This document shows positions 33,111 to 46,100 of a stretch of 64,000 nucleotides of DNA, one piece after another. Where the stretch lies: positions 17,453,908 through 17,517,907 of the forward strand of contig CM038222.1 in the NCBI GenBank assembly GCA_021442155.1, in the 5' to 3' direction. Position numbers and translations under genes: made by a program. The notes beneath the pieces were generated by a model. The model did no database searches. It was given only the letters and a program-made list of their open reading frames with translations, and was not told where the DNA came from. The number at the start of each line of letters is the position of its first letter. Position 1 is the stretch's first letter. The DNA is from Cymbidium sinense (lineage: Eukaryota > Streptophyta > Magnoliopsida > Asparagales > Orchidaceae).

Positions 33111-36100
33111 AATCATCAAGCCAAACAAAAATCAACCCAAGTCAAACCCAACTTAACCCTTTTGACTTGAAATATTCAGATGAACCAACCCATTTGAACC
33201 CAACACAATTGCAATTGAATTTATATATCAATCCCAAATTTGTATATGAACTCAACTAAATCAAACTCAACCCAAAATCAAGCCAACTAACGATTGGTCC
33301 ACTTGACCCAAAGTGGCAAATTTGACCTATTTGAGCCAAGTTCTAATCCTGCCCAAATTGGATTGAACCAAGCCGATCATAATCGCCCATCATGATTGTT
33401 GATCACCCTAGGTTGATCAATTGTCATAAATTGGGTCAAACCAAGTCAACTTGGTCATTTGACCAAGTAAACCCCTTAACCCATATGAACCAAACTAGCC
33501 AAATTGTAACTAAACCAAATCCAATGATTCATACCAAATCAAAATAAATATTTGAATATGACTTGACCGTCAATTGAGTCAAACCAAATCCAATTATCCA
33601 TCTTGAACCAAGTTAACCCCACATTGACCTAAAAGACAATTTGGGTCAAATCAAAATATAAATCAAATAGTTTGCAACTAATAGCTCTAGTTCATTCAAA
33701 ATTGATTGTTGAACTTAACCAAAGCCATGATTGGACCCAATTGATCCCAATTGACATACTTACCCCAAATTGACCTAAAGTTTCAAGTTGGCCTATATCA
33801 AAACCAAATCCAAATTAATTGAAACTAAAGCCTACAATCATCTTCAATTAGTCAACTAAATCTAAACCAATACCCAACCCAAGCCAATTTGGCCAATTTG
33901 GTCAAATTGGTCAACTTAATCCATTTGACCTAAATGAATTCAAATGAGCCAAAATCAAATCTAAGTTAAACTAAACCAAATCAATATAAATGAAAAATCC
34001 CAAATGATCATATGAACTTGACCCAACCCTTAGTTTGACCAATTTGACCAATTGGTCAACATGACCCAACCTAACCCAATTTGACCTAAATGAGTCAAAT
34101 TGAGCCAAACCTAACCAAATCAACTCCAATTGACTTGAAATTTGGGCTTGGCTCATTCTAAATTTTCCCAAATCAAATACAATGCCAAATGATCATTCTA
34201 CCCTTGGGTCAAGGGAATCACAAGAGATAAATCACCCATGTAAGTGGTCATTTCTATTCCTTGGCCACTTGGTACACTCCCAATGGTCCACTAGGCACCT
34301 AGGACACTGCCTAACCTAACCCAAGGGGTGATTGGGTCGACCATGACCCACAAGAGGTGAAATCACTTCACCCTTCCCTTTAAAGCATTTGAAACCCATA
34401 GGACACCAATGATTCCTCTTTGACAGCCACATCCACACCTTCAACCAACCAAGCCGAGCCAACTCACCTCCTCCATGCCACCAAGGACTCCCTGAGATGG
34501 TCAGATGACCACTAGAAGACAAACCTGATCCCACCATCCGATCAAGATGAAGGGAGGTATACGCCCCCTCATTTTCACTCAAACACACACAAAAATCATT
34601 CCTTAGAGCCCTAGTAAACCAAGTTGACTTGCTGGAGCCATTCCTTAAGCTCCCAAGCATGTTCCTCGATCGAGAAATGCCATTCTCATCCATCTCGAAT
34701 TAAGACACTCCCATTTTTGACCTAACTTCCCCATTTCTCCATCAAACTCAAATTAACATTGTGTGTACCTTCCCTAGGCCTCATCGAGTAAGAACAAATC
34801 ATCTCCTAAGCTTTTTGAGCATCGAAGGTGGGACTTTGAACAAAGATGAGCTCCGAATCATCAATTCATGGCCTTCTAAGCGAACATCAAGGAATTGATC
34901 CAATTACTGCTCAATAGTGCTTCATTTCCATTTGATGAAGCTTCCTCAATCCTTTGAGCCACAGTCTTGAGCTCCGATGAGGTTTGCATCCAAAACTGAT
35001 CCTTAGGCAAAAATGGGTTAGAGATTTTTAAAGAAAACTTGCATCTCGTGTGATCTTGACCATTGGGTCCCCTCTGATTCATATTGTGAAGGTGTGGACT
35101 CCTTTTGAAGTTGATCCGGGCTCGGGTAAGCTTGGATCAAGTGATCAATGGAGAACAGACTCTATTCTCCCTTACTCTTCTAATGTTAGATCACGCATAG
35201 TCCGTTCTGTGTGATCAAAATGTACGATCGTGATTAGTTACACTAGATCGATCTAATTTAATCCTACTAAGCTGTGGGATTAATCAAAGCCATCCAATCT
35301 TAGATCGGACGGTAGATGAGAAAGCGCGTCCACCACCGCCACGTTGGCACCGAGTCGGATAATTTTTAAGTAGCCAATCCCGCAGTGCCATGTGGCCAAT
35401 ATGATTAAGCTTTAATTAGGCTTAATTAATCATTTTAATGGCTGAAACTTCTAAAAATCATAAAAAATATAAAGAAATAAAACAAATGCAAAAAATACTC
35501 ATTTAAAAGGTATTTTAATGGAGAGTTAATTGAAAATGTTCTTAACTTATTTTGAGCAGTAATTAATATTTAATTAAGGTTTAAGTACAAAATTTACTAG
35601 CTTAATTACTCCTTAATTACTTGAGTAATTAATCCCAAATTTTGTGGGTTAATTTAATGGGATGACCTCTTCCTCCCATGATTTTATTTGGATTTATTGC
35701 TCACTTAATTAGGAAAATTGACTGACTAAACCTTAAATACACTTTTAAATTAATTAATGAATAATTAATCCCATGAACAATAATAAATTGGTTAATTAAG
35801 TTTATTAATCATTATTCAATTATAAGTGAACTAAGGAATATGGTTGGGACTGCATTCCCTAAGTTCATTTCACCATTTTTTAGAATGAAATTAATCAAGA
35901 TTAAATAATTAATTAAATCCCTTAATCAAATTGAGATCATAATCACATCTTAATTAAATCATGAGGTAGATCATTAGGTGTTTAATAACATAAAGGAGTT
36001 TAATGAAATTAACTATAAGAGTAATTAATTAAGTCCTTTAATCTAATTAACTATTAATCATGAGCCAATCGAATTAGGCCCCTTTTATTTCCTAGGATCA

Positions 36101-36827
36101 TTGCAAGTTTATTTTCCTTGAATATCATGTTGGCTCATAATTATATAGTTAATTACTTGAAGGTGACATAGGTAAGCATAATAAATTCATCTAATTAAGG
36201 GTTCAACTTAGTAAACCCAAAAAATTAACTTAATTATATTTCCTTAAATTAAATCAAATCAATAATGTGGGAATGGGTTTAAAAAACCAAGAGATGATTT
36301 CTCTTCTCCTCTTTAAATCAAATCAAATCCAAAACTTAATTAATAAAGAAGCTTTGGTTTGATTTAAATAATCTTATTTGATTTGATTGTCCTTAAGAAC
36401 TATTTTGGTTGAATGAATCACATGCTTATATTTGATTGTCCTATTTCCAATAATGTCAAATTTGATATGCCATTTGAATCAGTGCATCCATCTTTTCAAA
36501 ATCAAGTAAAAGTAAATTCATTTCCTTTATGTAAGCTTACATGTGTTGATTTAATTTATTATATTCATGGCTATTATCACTATTAAATCCAAATATATTT
36601 TTCAAAAGTTTATAAATGGATAATAATATGTGTTATGATGCAAGTTATAAATGCATAAGAAATGCATGTGCTTATAGCTTAAGTGTATGAATGTTGAGTT
36701 CTCTTTTCTTTATTCATGTGTTGATTTATATAAGATTGAATGGAAATGGGTATATAGTCTGGACATCTCAGGAACACGAGTCTTTAGCTAGCCCCAAGGA
36801 GGTCCTTTGATTACCTAACTTCCCGGG
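33111..36827. other. Unassigned AT-rich DNA, no recognisable gene
   Basis: From 33111 to about 34200 the sequence is a degenerate mix of CAAATT, TTGACC and CCAAAT words, for example TTTGACCAATTTGACCAATT near 34036. From 34200 to 35400 composition is more balanced. Two short minus-strand open stretches (34693-34316 and 35082-34876) resemble no family I know. From 35400 to 36820 it is AT-rich with many TTAATTAA words. Because it lies between the gypsy pol remnant and the array edge, it may be the 5' UTR or LTR of that element. I could not find a matching second LTR near 22.4-28.6 kb. The right edge at about 36827 is a sharp switch into a GRP 3' UTR tail. Confidence 0.4.
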
Positions 36828-36893
36828 TTTGTTACTTAGTTGATGAAATAGAAAATAAGAAATGTTGAATATGAATTTGTTCTCTGTCAAAAA
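36828..36893 (+). pseudogene. GRP 3' UTR tail only, copy 8
   Basis: The text GTTACTTAGTTGATGAAAT, then AAATGTTGAATATGAATT and TCTCTGTCAAAAAAA, matches the last 65 bp of the 3' UTR seen in the seven longer GRP fragments. The coding part and the first part of the UTR are missing. The left edge coincides with the right end of the 14.5-kb insertion compartment. Telomere-like repeats follow on the right, as they do after every GRP copy. Confidence 0.8.
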
Positions 36894-38690
36894 AATATCA
36901 AAAATCCTAAACCCTAAACACTAATACCTACAATCCTAAATCCTAAACCCTAAATATTAAACCCTAAACCATAAACCCTAAACCCTAAAAACCTAAAAAC
37001 AAAAACCTAAACTAAATTAAATCTAAAAATAAAATAAATAAATAAATCTAAGCCTAAATAAAATAATAAATAAATAAAAACCTAAACTAAAAACTAAACC
37101 TAAAAAAATAAAAAAAATAAAAACTAAATAAAAACTAAGTAACTAAAAATTAAAACTAAATTTAAAAATAAAATAAACCTAAAAATAAAAAGCTTAAATT
37201 AAATAAAAAATAAATGTAAAATAAAAATAAAATAAACATCAAATAAAATAAAATAAAAACTAAATAAAAACATAAACCTAAAAAATAAACCAACAAATAA
37301 ATAAAAAATAAAACCTAAACCCTAAGCTAAAAAAAATTAAACCTAAAATAAATAAATTGTAATAAACATAAACCAAAACTAAAATAAACAAAACTAAATT
37401 AAATAAAACTTAAAACTAAACCTAAACCCTAAACTAAATAAAATAAAATAAACTAAAAATAAACTTAAACTTAATCTAAAATAAAAACCTAAAAGTTAAC
37501 CTAAAATAAAAACCTAAAACCTAAACCTAAAATAATAAAATAAAAACCTAAAGATAAACCTAAAAATAAAATAAAACAAAAAAATAAACATAAACCAAAA
37601 ACCTAAACCTAAAAAATAAAATAAAATAAAAAAATCTAAACTAAAATAAATAATCTTAAAATAAATAAACTAAATTAAATAAAAATAAAAAAATAAACTA
37701 AAATAATATTAAAAAATAAAAAAAACTAAATAAACTAAGTAAACCTAAACCTATTAGTTTACTTAATTAAGAAAACCCATAAACTCTAAATCCTAAACCC
37801 TAAACCCTAAACCTTGAACCTACAACCCTAAACTAAAAACCCAAAACCCTAAAAAACCTAAAACCCTAAACCTTAAACCCTAAACCCTAAACTAAACCTA
37901 AACCCAAACCCTAAGCCCTAAAAACCCAAAACCCTAAAGCCTAAAGCCTAAAAACCTAAACCTAAACTAATTTAAACCTAAAAATAAAATAAATAATTAA
38001 ACCTAAACCAAAACCTAAACTTAAAAATAAAATAAATAAATAAACCTAAACCTAATATAATAAAAAATAAAAAAAAATCAAATCCTAAATTAAAACCTAA
38101 GCCTAAACCTAAAAATAAAATAAACTAATAAAAATAAACTAAAATAAAATAAATAAAAGCCTAACTAAGCTAAAAAATAAAATAAACCTAAAAACTTAAA
38201 TAAAAAAAAACTAAATGTAAAATAAAAATAAAATAAACCTAAATTATAATAAAATAAAATTAAAAAAAACCTAAAATATAATAAAATAAAAATTAAAAAA
38301 CCTAAACTTGAAAAATAAATAAAAAATAAAACCAAACCCCAAAACTAAATAAAAACCAAAACCTAAAATAACAATAAAATAAACAAAATAAAATAAGCTT
38401 AAACCTAAACTAAAATAAATTAAACTAAAATAAATAAAACCTAAATATAAACTAAATAAACTAAAAAAAAACTAAAAAATGAAACCTTTAAAAAAAACCT
38501 AAAAAACACCTAAAACCTAAACCTAAAGAAATAAAATAAAAACCTTAACCTAAACCTAAAAGATAAACTAAAATAAAAAACTTAAAATGAAATATATAAA
38601 CCTAAGATAAATAAACTAAATTAAATAAAAAATAAAAAACTAAAATAAATAAAAAATTATGTAAATAATCTAAATAAACATAAACCTACC

Positions 38691-40336
38691 AATTTACTTA
38701 ATTTTAAATAAAAAAATAACCTAATCCCTAAACCCTAAACCCTAAGCCCTAACAGAATACCCTAAACCCTTAAAGCATGAATCTTAAAACCCAAGAGAAA
38801 ACCCTAAACCCTAAACCCTAACCCTAAACCCTAAACCCTAAACCCCAAATCCTAAACCTTAACCTAAAGCAACTAAATAAATTTAAAAAGTAAAAATAAA
38901 CTAAAACTTTAACCCTAAGAATTGGCAGAACCTTGATGATAAGAATATCACTGTCAACCAAGCTCAGTCTAGATCTGGCAGTGGAGACGAAGGCAGAGGT
39001 GGTAGTTTTCACAATGATGGTGGGGAATCTGGAGGTGCTGGTCGACATGGAGGTGGTGGTTACAGTAGTGGTGGTTATGGAGGCAGGAGGAGTGACGAAG
39101 GTTACAACTGTGGTGGTGGTGGAGGGAAAGATCGAGGATATGATGGTGGATCCTGCTATTCGAGAGGCCGGGGTGGTTCTGATGGAAACAAGAGAAAATG
39201 AAGAACAACCGATCCGATCTGCTACTTTAGGAACTGTCTTTACAATAAAGATAGTTCTAGTTATCTAGGGTTTTTGATTTCCTCTTTTTTGATCTATGTC
39301 ATCATTTATGTCTTAAATAACTTGGTGTGTTACTTGGTTTAATAAATTGAAAAGAAGAAAGGTTAAATATGAATTTTTTCTCTGTTAAAAAAAATAAAAA
39401 CACTAATCCTTAAACCAAAACCTGAATCCTAAACCAAAAACCTAAACCCTAAACCCTAAACCCTAAACCCTAAACCCTATACTTCAAATCCTATACCTTA
39501 AACCCTAAATCCAAAAAAAAAACACTAAACCTTAAACTGTAAAAAGCTAAAAAGCAAAACTTAAACTAAATGAAACCTAAAAACAAATAAATAAAAAAAC
39601 CTAAACCAAAAAATAATATAAAAAAAATAAAAACATAAACTAAAACTTAAACCTAAACCTAAACCTAAAAAGAAAATGAAATAAGAAATAAAAATTAAAC
39701 TAAAATAAAATAAATAAAAACCTAAACTAAACTAGAAAATAAAAAACCTAAATAATATTAAAACTTAACTTAAAATAAAAATAAAATAAACCTAAAGTAA
39801 AATAAAATAAAAACTAAATGAAAACCTAAACCTAAAAATAAAACCTAAAAATGAATAAAAAATAAAATCAAAACCCAAAACTAAAAAAAAGCTAAACATA
39901 AAATAAAAATAAAATAAACCTAAACATACACTAAAATTAACTAAATTAAAATAAATAAAATCTAAACCTAAAATAAACTAAACCTAAACTAACTAAAATA
40001 AAATAAACTAAAAATAAACCTAAACCTAAACTAAAAAATGAAACCTAAAAGTAAAAATAAAATAAAAACCTAAAACCTAAACCTAAAAAAAATAAAAAAA
40101 ATAAAAACCTAAACCTAAAAATAAAAATAAAAAATAAAACCTAAACCTAAAAGATAAAATATAAATAAACCTAAATTAAAAAATTAACCTAAACCTAAAA
40201 AATAAACTAAAATAAATAAACCTAAAATAAATAAACTAAACTAAATAAAAAAATTAAAATAAACCTAAATCAAAATAAATAAAATAAAATAAACTAAAAT
40301 AAATAAAAAATAAACTAAATAAACTTAAACCTACCA
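38691..40336 (+). repeat. Representative GRP-bearing satellite unit, 1646 bp
   Basis: This unit shows the order of parts clearly: variant anchor A (38691), telomere-like block (38725-38860), the conserved flank CAACTAAATAAATTT (38869), the GRP fragment (38920-39392), a second telomere-like block (39395-39540), anchor B (39545) and a body to the next anchor A at 40337. Plain units lack the GRP piece and one telomere block and measure about 1.0 kb. Confidence 0.75.
38920..39392 (+). pseudogene. GRP gene 3' fragment, copy 5, frame intact
   Basis: This is the best preserved copy. From AAT 38920 to TGA 39199-39201 the frame is open for 93 sense codons: NWQNLDDKNITVNQAQSRSG, then DEGRGGSFHNDGGESGG, YSSGGYGGRRSDEGYN, GGGGGKDRGYDGG and RGRGGSDGNKRK. 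The first 17 residues are the last strand of the RRM and the rest is the Gly-rich tail of a GRP7/8-type protein. It still lacks the RNP1 and RNP2 motifs and any start codon in frame, so it should not be functional. It begins at AG|AAT like the others. The UTR carries CTAGGGTTTTTG near 39263 and ends at TCTGTTAAAAAAAA near 39392. Confidence 0.85.
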
Positions 40337-41435
40337 GTTTACTTAATTTTAAAAAATTAATAAAATAAATAAATAAAACCCTAACCCAAAAGCCTAAATA
40401 AATACCAAACTAAACTAAATTAAACTAAACCTAACCTAAATCAAACTAAATATAAACTAAATAACTAAAACTAACCTAAACTAACTAAAACTAAACTAAA
40501 ACTAAACTAAATTAACCTAAAAAACCTAAATAAACTAACTAAACCTTAAAACCCCAAAACCTAAACCCTAAAGCTAAACCCTAAAACCCTAAACCTAACC
40601 TAAAACCCTAAAGAAAAACTAAACCCTAAACCCTAAACCCTAATCATAAATCCTAAACCCTAAACCCTAAAAACCTCAAAACTTAAACCTAAACTAATTA
40701 AAACCTAAAATAAAATAAATAAAAAAACTTAAGCCCAAATAAACCAAAATAACTGAAAAACCTAAACTAGAACTTGAACCTAAATCAAAAAATAAAAAAT
40801 AAACTAAAATAAAATAAAAAATAAACTAAATAAAACTAGAAAATAAAATAAATTTAAGAATAATAAACCTAAATAAAATAAAATAAAAACATAAAATAAA
40901 AAAGAAAATTAACCTAAAATAAAATCAAATAAAAACTAAATAAAAATTTAAACCTAAAAATTGAATCTGAAAATAAATAAAAATAAAACCTAAACCCTAA
41001 ACAAAAAAAACCTAAGCCTAAAATAAAATAAAGAATAAAATAAAATAAAACTAAACCTAAACTAAAATAAAATAAATTAAAATAAATAAAAGCTAAAACT
41101 AAACCTAAAATAAACTTAAACTAAATAAAATAAAATAAATTAAAAAATAAACCTAAACCTAAAAAAAAAAATAAAACATAAAAATCAACCTAAAATAAAA
41201 TCCTAAAACTTGAACCTAAAAATATAAAATAAAAACCTAATCCTAATTCAAAAATAAAAAATAAAACCTAAACCTAAAAAATAAAATATAAAAAAAACTC
41301 AACTAAAAAATAAACCTAAACTAAAATAAACAAACCTATAATAAATAAACTAAACTAGAAAGAAATAAAAGTATACATAAATAAAAATATAAAGTAGAAT
41401 AAACTAAAATAAATAAAAATAAACTATATAAACAA

Positions 41436-41478
41436 AAGAAGAAATGTTGAATTTGAATTTATTTTATGTTAAAAAAAT
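41436..41478 (+). pseudogene. GRP 3' UTR tail only, copy 9
   Basis: GAAGAAATGTTGAATTTGAA followed by TTTATTTTATGTTAAAAAAA matches the extreme 3' end of the GRP UTR. It is joined directly to the end of a satellite body (AAATAAAAATAAACTATATA), with no anchor A, first telomere block or GRP coding part. This is what a deletion or unequal exchange between a plain unit and a GRP unit would leave. A telomere-like block follows it. Confidence 0.75.
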
Positions 41479-43161
41479 AAAAAACCCTAAACCCTAAACT
41501 AAAAAGTGAACCCTAAACCTAAAACCTAAGCCCTAAACCCTAAACCCTAAACACTAAAACATAAACCCTAAAACCCTAATTTCTAAACCCTAAGCCATAA
41601 AACTTAAACACTAAAACTTAAACCCTAAACCTAAAAAAAATAAATCCTTACCCTAAACCCCAAACCCTGAGCCCTAAACCCCAAACCCTAAGCCCTAAAC
41701 CCTAAACCCTAAAAAGCTTAAAACCTAAACCTAAACTTAAAAAAGACCTAAAAATAAAATAATTTAAAAAATATAAACCAAAATAAAATAGTAAAATAAA
41801 ATTAAATAAAAAAACAAACTAAAACTGAAATATAAACCTAAACTTAAAAAGAAAATAAAAAAACTAAATAAAATATAATAAATAAAAACCTAAACTAAAT
41901 TAAAAAATTAAAAACCTAAATAAAATAAAAATTGAACACAAAATAAAAATAAAATAAACCTAAAATAAAATAAACTAAAAACTAAAAAAAACCTAAACCT
42001 AAATATTAAACATAAAAATATAACCTAGAAATAAATAAAAAATAAAACCAAAACCCTAAACTAAAAAAAACACAACACCTAAAATAAAAATAAAATAAAT
42101 CTAAACCTACACTAAAATAAACTAAGCTAAAATAAATAAAACCTAAACCTGAACCTACAATAAACTAAATCAAAACCAAAACCTAAACTAAATAGAATAA
42201 AATAAACTAAAAATAAACAGAAACCTAAACTATAAAAGAAAACCTAAAAATACACCTAAAATAAAAACATAAAAACTAAACCTTGCAGAAATAAATATAA
42301 AACCTAAACCTAAACTTAGAAATAAAAAAACAAACCTATAAACCCTAAAACTTAAACCCTAAAAACCTTAAACCCTAAATACCCTAAACCCTAAAAACCC
42401 TAAACCCTAAACCCTAAACCCTAAACCCTAAACACTAAAACCCTAATCCCTAAACCCTAAACCCTAAACCTTAAACGCTAAACCCTAAACCATAAAACCT
42501 ACAACCTCACAAACCTAAACCCTAAACCCTAAACCGTAAACCCTAAAGCTTAAAGCTACAAAAATAAAATAAAAAAATAAACCGAAACCTAAAGAATAAA
42601 TAAAAATAAAACTAAACTAAAAAATAAACTTAAACTTAAACCTAAAAAAATAATCTAAAATAAAACCTAAATTAAATAAATGAACATAAAATAAATTAAA
42701 TAAACTAAATAAAAATAAAAATAGACCTAAATTAAAATGAAAATAGACCTAAATTAAAACACAAAATAAAATGAACAAAATAAACCTAAACCTACGAGTT
42801 TACTTAATTTAAAAAAAAACAAAAAAAAATAAAAATTTTAAAAAAAACCATAACCCTATACCCTAAACCTTAAAACTATTCCTAAACCCTAAACTTTGAA
42901 CCCTAAACCTTCAACCCTAAACCCTAAAACCCTAAACCCTAAACCCCAAACTATAAACCCTAAACCTAAACCCTAAACCCTAAACCATAAACCGTAGACC
43001 CTAAAAACTAAAAAACCTAAACATAAACTAAATAAAGCCTAAAAATAAAATTAAAAAAATAAACCTAAAAATAAATTAAAAAATCCTGAACCCTACAACA
43101 ACAACAATAACAAGCCTTAATCCCACTAGGTGGGGTCGGCTACATGAATCCTTCGTCTCCA

Positions 43162-45074
43162 TTATGTCCTATTATGTGTCAAATTCTCATTTAATTCAGG
43201 TATACTAAGATCATATTTTATACATCTTAACCAAGTATTTTTAGGTCCACCTCTACATATTTTAACATAAGGTAAATCTAATGCATCTACTCTCCTAATT
43301 GGGTCATCAGATGACTGACGCTTTATGTGGCCAAACCATCTAAGGTGACTCTCCCTAATCTTATCTACCACAGGAGCTACTCCATCTTTTTCCCAAACAT
43401 ACTCATTTTGCATTCTATCTCTAAGAGTAGAGCCACTCATCCACCTAAGCATCCTCATCTCAGTAACACTTAACTTAGTCTTATGCTTCTCTTTCATTGA
43501 CCAACATTATGCACCATAAGTCATTGTAGGTCTTACCACCATCTTATAAAATTTTCCTTAAGTTTAAGTGGAACTTTTCTATCACATAATAGGCCAGATG
43601 CATTCCTCCACTTCAACCATCCAACTTGAATTCTACTAATAACATCTCCATTTGTTTCACCATGATTTTGAACAATAGAGACTAAATATCTAAATCGTTC
43701 ACTCTTATTAATGACTTGTTCACCTAATGTGACAACACTACCACTAGAACTTCTACAACTAAAATTACACTCCATATATTCAATTTTAGATATACTTAAA
43801 CGAAAACCTTTAGACTATAAAGTTGACCTCCATGATTCAAGTTTTTGTTGGACTCCCTCTCTAGTCTTATCAATAAGAAGAATGTCACCAGCAAATTGCA
43901 TACACCAAGGTACATCTTCTTGTAAATGCCTCGTAAGAACATTTATAACTAAAGTAAAAAAGATAAGGGCTTAAAGCTGATCCTTGATGTAATCCAACTA
44001 AAATAGGAAAATATTTTGTCAATCCTCCTTGTGTTTGGACACAAGTAACAGCTCTAGTATACATATCCTTAATGACTTGAATATAACCAATATTAACTCC
44101 TTTCTATTCTAGAACTCTCCAAAGAACATCTCTTGAAACTTTATCATAAGCTTTCTCTAAATCAATAAATATCATATGTAGATCCTCCTTATTTTTTCTA
44201 TGCTTCTCCATCAAACCTCTTAACAAATGTATAGCATCCATAGGAGATCTACCTGGCAAGAAACCAAACTGATTGTGAGAAACTTCTATATCACATCACA
44301 ACCTATGCTAAATTAATCTCTCCCATAATTTTAATGCATGGAATATTAACTTAATTCCTCTATAATTTGCACACTCTTATGCATCACCTTTATTTTTAAA
44401 TATAGGAACCAACAAACTCTTTCTCTCTCATCTGGCAACTTTTTAGTCTTTAAAATAACATTAAAAAGATTTGTAAGACAAGAAATTCCTTGATCTCCTA
44501 AACATTTCCACACTTCTATTGGAATATTATCCGGTCCTACTGCTTTTCCACATTTCATTTTCTTTAAAGCTTCACTAACTTCAGATTTACTAAAATGATG
44601 ATAAAAATGAAATTCTCTTTTTTTGTTTATGGTATTAAGGTTACTAAAAAAAATCATACTTTCAGATCCTTCATTAAAAAGTTTATCAAAATACCTCATC
44701 CACCTTTTTTTAATATCCTTTTCTATGAAAAGCACTTTATTATTTTTATCCTTAATACACCTCACTTGAACTATGTCTTTACTTCTTCTATCTCTTTGGT
44801 TGGCTAACTTATACATACATCTTTCACCTTCTTTGGTATCTAATCTATTGTATAAATCACTAAAAGCTAAATTTTTTGCATCATATATTGCTTTCTTAGA
44901 ATCTCTATATGCCACTTTATATCTTTCCCAATTCTCTGAGTTTTTACATCAAAACCAAGCTTTATAATAATGCTTCTTATTTCTTATCTTTTCTTGCACA
45001 CTCTGGCTCCACAACCAACTATTCTTATTAAAATAAGTTTTTCCTTTTGATTCTCCAAGCACATCTTTAGCAAC
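43162..45074 (-). pseudogene. RTE LINE copy B reverse transcriptase region, broken
   Basis: The long open piece 44915-44346 carries the pre-RT segment and RT start (LAFSDLYNRLDTKEGER, RWMRYFDKLFNEG, KCGKAVGPDNIPIEVWK). Next come frames with the QFGF and EKAYDK core (about 44290-44100). The active site at 43884-43895 reads FAGD where the family has FADD, so the first catalytic Asp is Gly. The C-terminal pieces are 43775-43533 (VGWLKWRNASGLLCDRK) and 43497-43162 (EMRMLRWMSG, HLRWFGHIKRQ, GGPKNTWLRCIKYDL). Several stops and shifts separate these parts. The element cannot move by itself. Confidence 0.8.
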
Positions 45075-46100
45075 TTATTTAATTTCACTTGTTATTTTTT
45101 CCCACATAACGTTAGCTTCCTTATGAACTTCCCAAATTCTAATCTCGGGTAGCTTGCTCTTAAAAATATTTTTATTTATGTTCTTTAAGTGCCCCCATCT
45201 AATCCTAGGACAATAATTTGGTTTATTTATTCTCTTACAACATTTCATATTAAAATTTAGTACTAACAATTGATGGTGGGTACATAAAATTTCACTTGGA
45301 ATGACCTTACAATCTTTACAATCTAAACGATCTATTTTTCTTATCAGAAAATAATCAATCTGTATTTTACTAGATCCATTTTTATAAGTAATAATATGTT
45401 CATCTCTTTTCTTAAAAAAATTATTAGCAACTACAAAATCATAAGCTAAGGAAAAATCTAATATAATCTTACCTTTTTCATTAGTCACTCCAAATCTATA
45501 ACCACCATTAATACTTTTAAAATCTTCTACCACTCTACCAACATGTCCATTTAAATCTCCTCCAATAAATACTTTTTCTTTAAGAGGTATCTTTTGTATT
45601 AATCCCTCTAATTCATTCCAAAATTTTTCTTTTGAGCTTACCTCCAAACCTACTTGAGGAGCATAGACACTTATAACATTGATAATCTTAATAACAATAA
45701 TAATCTTTAAAGCTATAATTCTATCTCCACATCTATTAATATTTATAACATTATCCTTCAAACTTTTATCTATAATCACACTTACACCATTTCTTGTTCC
45801 ACTTTTACCTGAATACCAAAGTTTAAAACCTAAATTATCAATCTCCTTGGCCTTCTCCCCAACCCTTTAGTTTCTTGAACAGATAAAATATTCGTCTTTC
45901 TATGAACTGTAATATCTATTAATTCCATTAATTTACCTATAAGAGTACCTATATTCCAAGATTCTAACCTAATTCTAGTTTCATGGACTAACTTCTTTGC
46001 CCACATCCGTCAATAATGTGAAAACCCTTGCTTATTTAACATTGCACCCGAGCACCGATGCAGCTCTAGCACATTTTTAACTGTATTCAAGCCATACAGC
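45075..46100 (-). pseudogene. RTE LINE copy B endonuclease region, broken
   Basis: The open piece 45779-45075 covers most of the endonuclease: MIIDKSLKDNVININRCGDR, ISVYAPQVG, EKVFIGGDLNGHVG, IDYFLIRKIDRLDCKD and HHQLLVLNF. The upstream part, about 46100-45780, is in other frames and includes the VQETK region. The catalytic GGDLN is intact and the terminal His is kept. The Asp normally found three to four residues after it is Asn in LLVLNF. The neighbouring RT lies downstream on the same strand. Loss of a single frame makes a complete protein impossible. Confidence 0.8.

Larger units (their letters stand above)
36894..43093 (+). repeat. Telomere-derived satellite array, block 3
   Basis: Canonical anchor A starts at 37757, 40337 and 42798, with a variant (CCAATTTACTTAATTTT) at 38689. 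Anchor B is near 36990, 39545 and 41715. Telomere-like blocks lie at about 36900-36990, 37775-37960, 38725-38860, 39395-39540, 40550-40680, 41480-41710, 42325-42555 and 42850-43010. The purest run of CCCTAAA is near 42395-42430. One GRP fragment is at 38920 and one UTR tail at 41436. The stretch 40370-40620 is an unusual patch rich in ACTAAA with few full heptamers. The block is cut by an RTE LINE at 43094. Confidence 0.85.

Noticed and set aside
34316..34693. Minus-strand 125-codon frame with many Gly, Ser and Trp residues
   Set aside because: It resembles no known family, is isolated in non-coding DNA and has no neighbouring exon-like pieces. I treat it as chance.
38969..39208. Minus-strand His/Cys-rich frame opposite GRP copy 5
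   Set aside because: It is the complement of GGT/GGA codons. It has no domain, and the opposite strand explains it fully.
42361..42560. Nearly perfect CCCTAAA run that could be read as a true chromosome end
   Set aside because: It is only about 200 bp, contains variants, and continues on both sides into satellite and LINE sequence, so it is interstitial.
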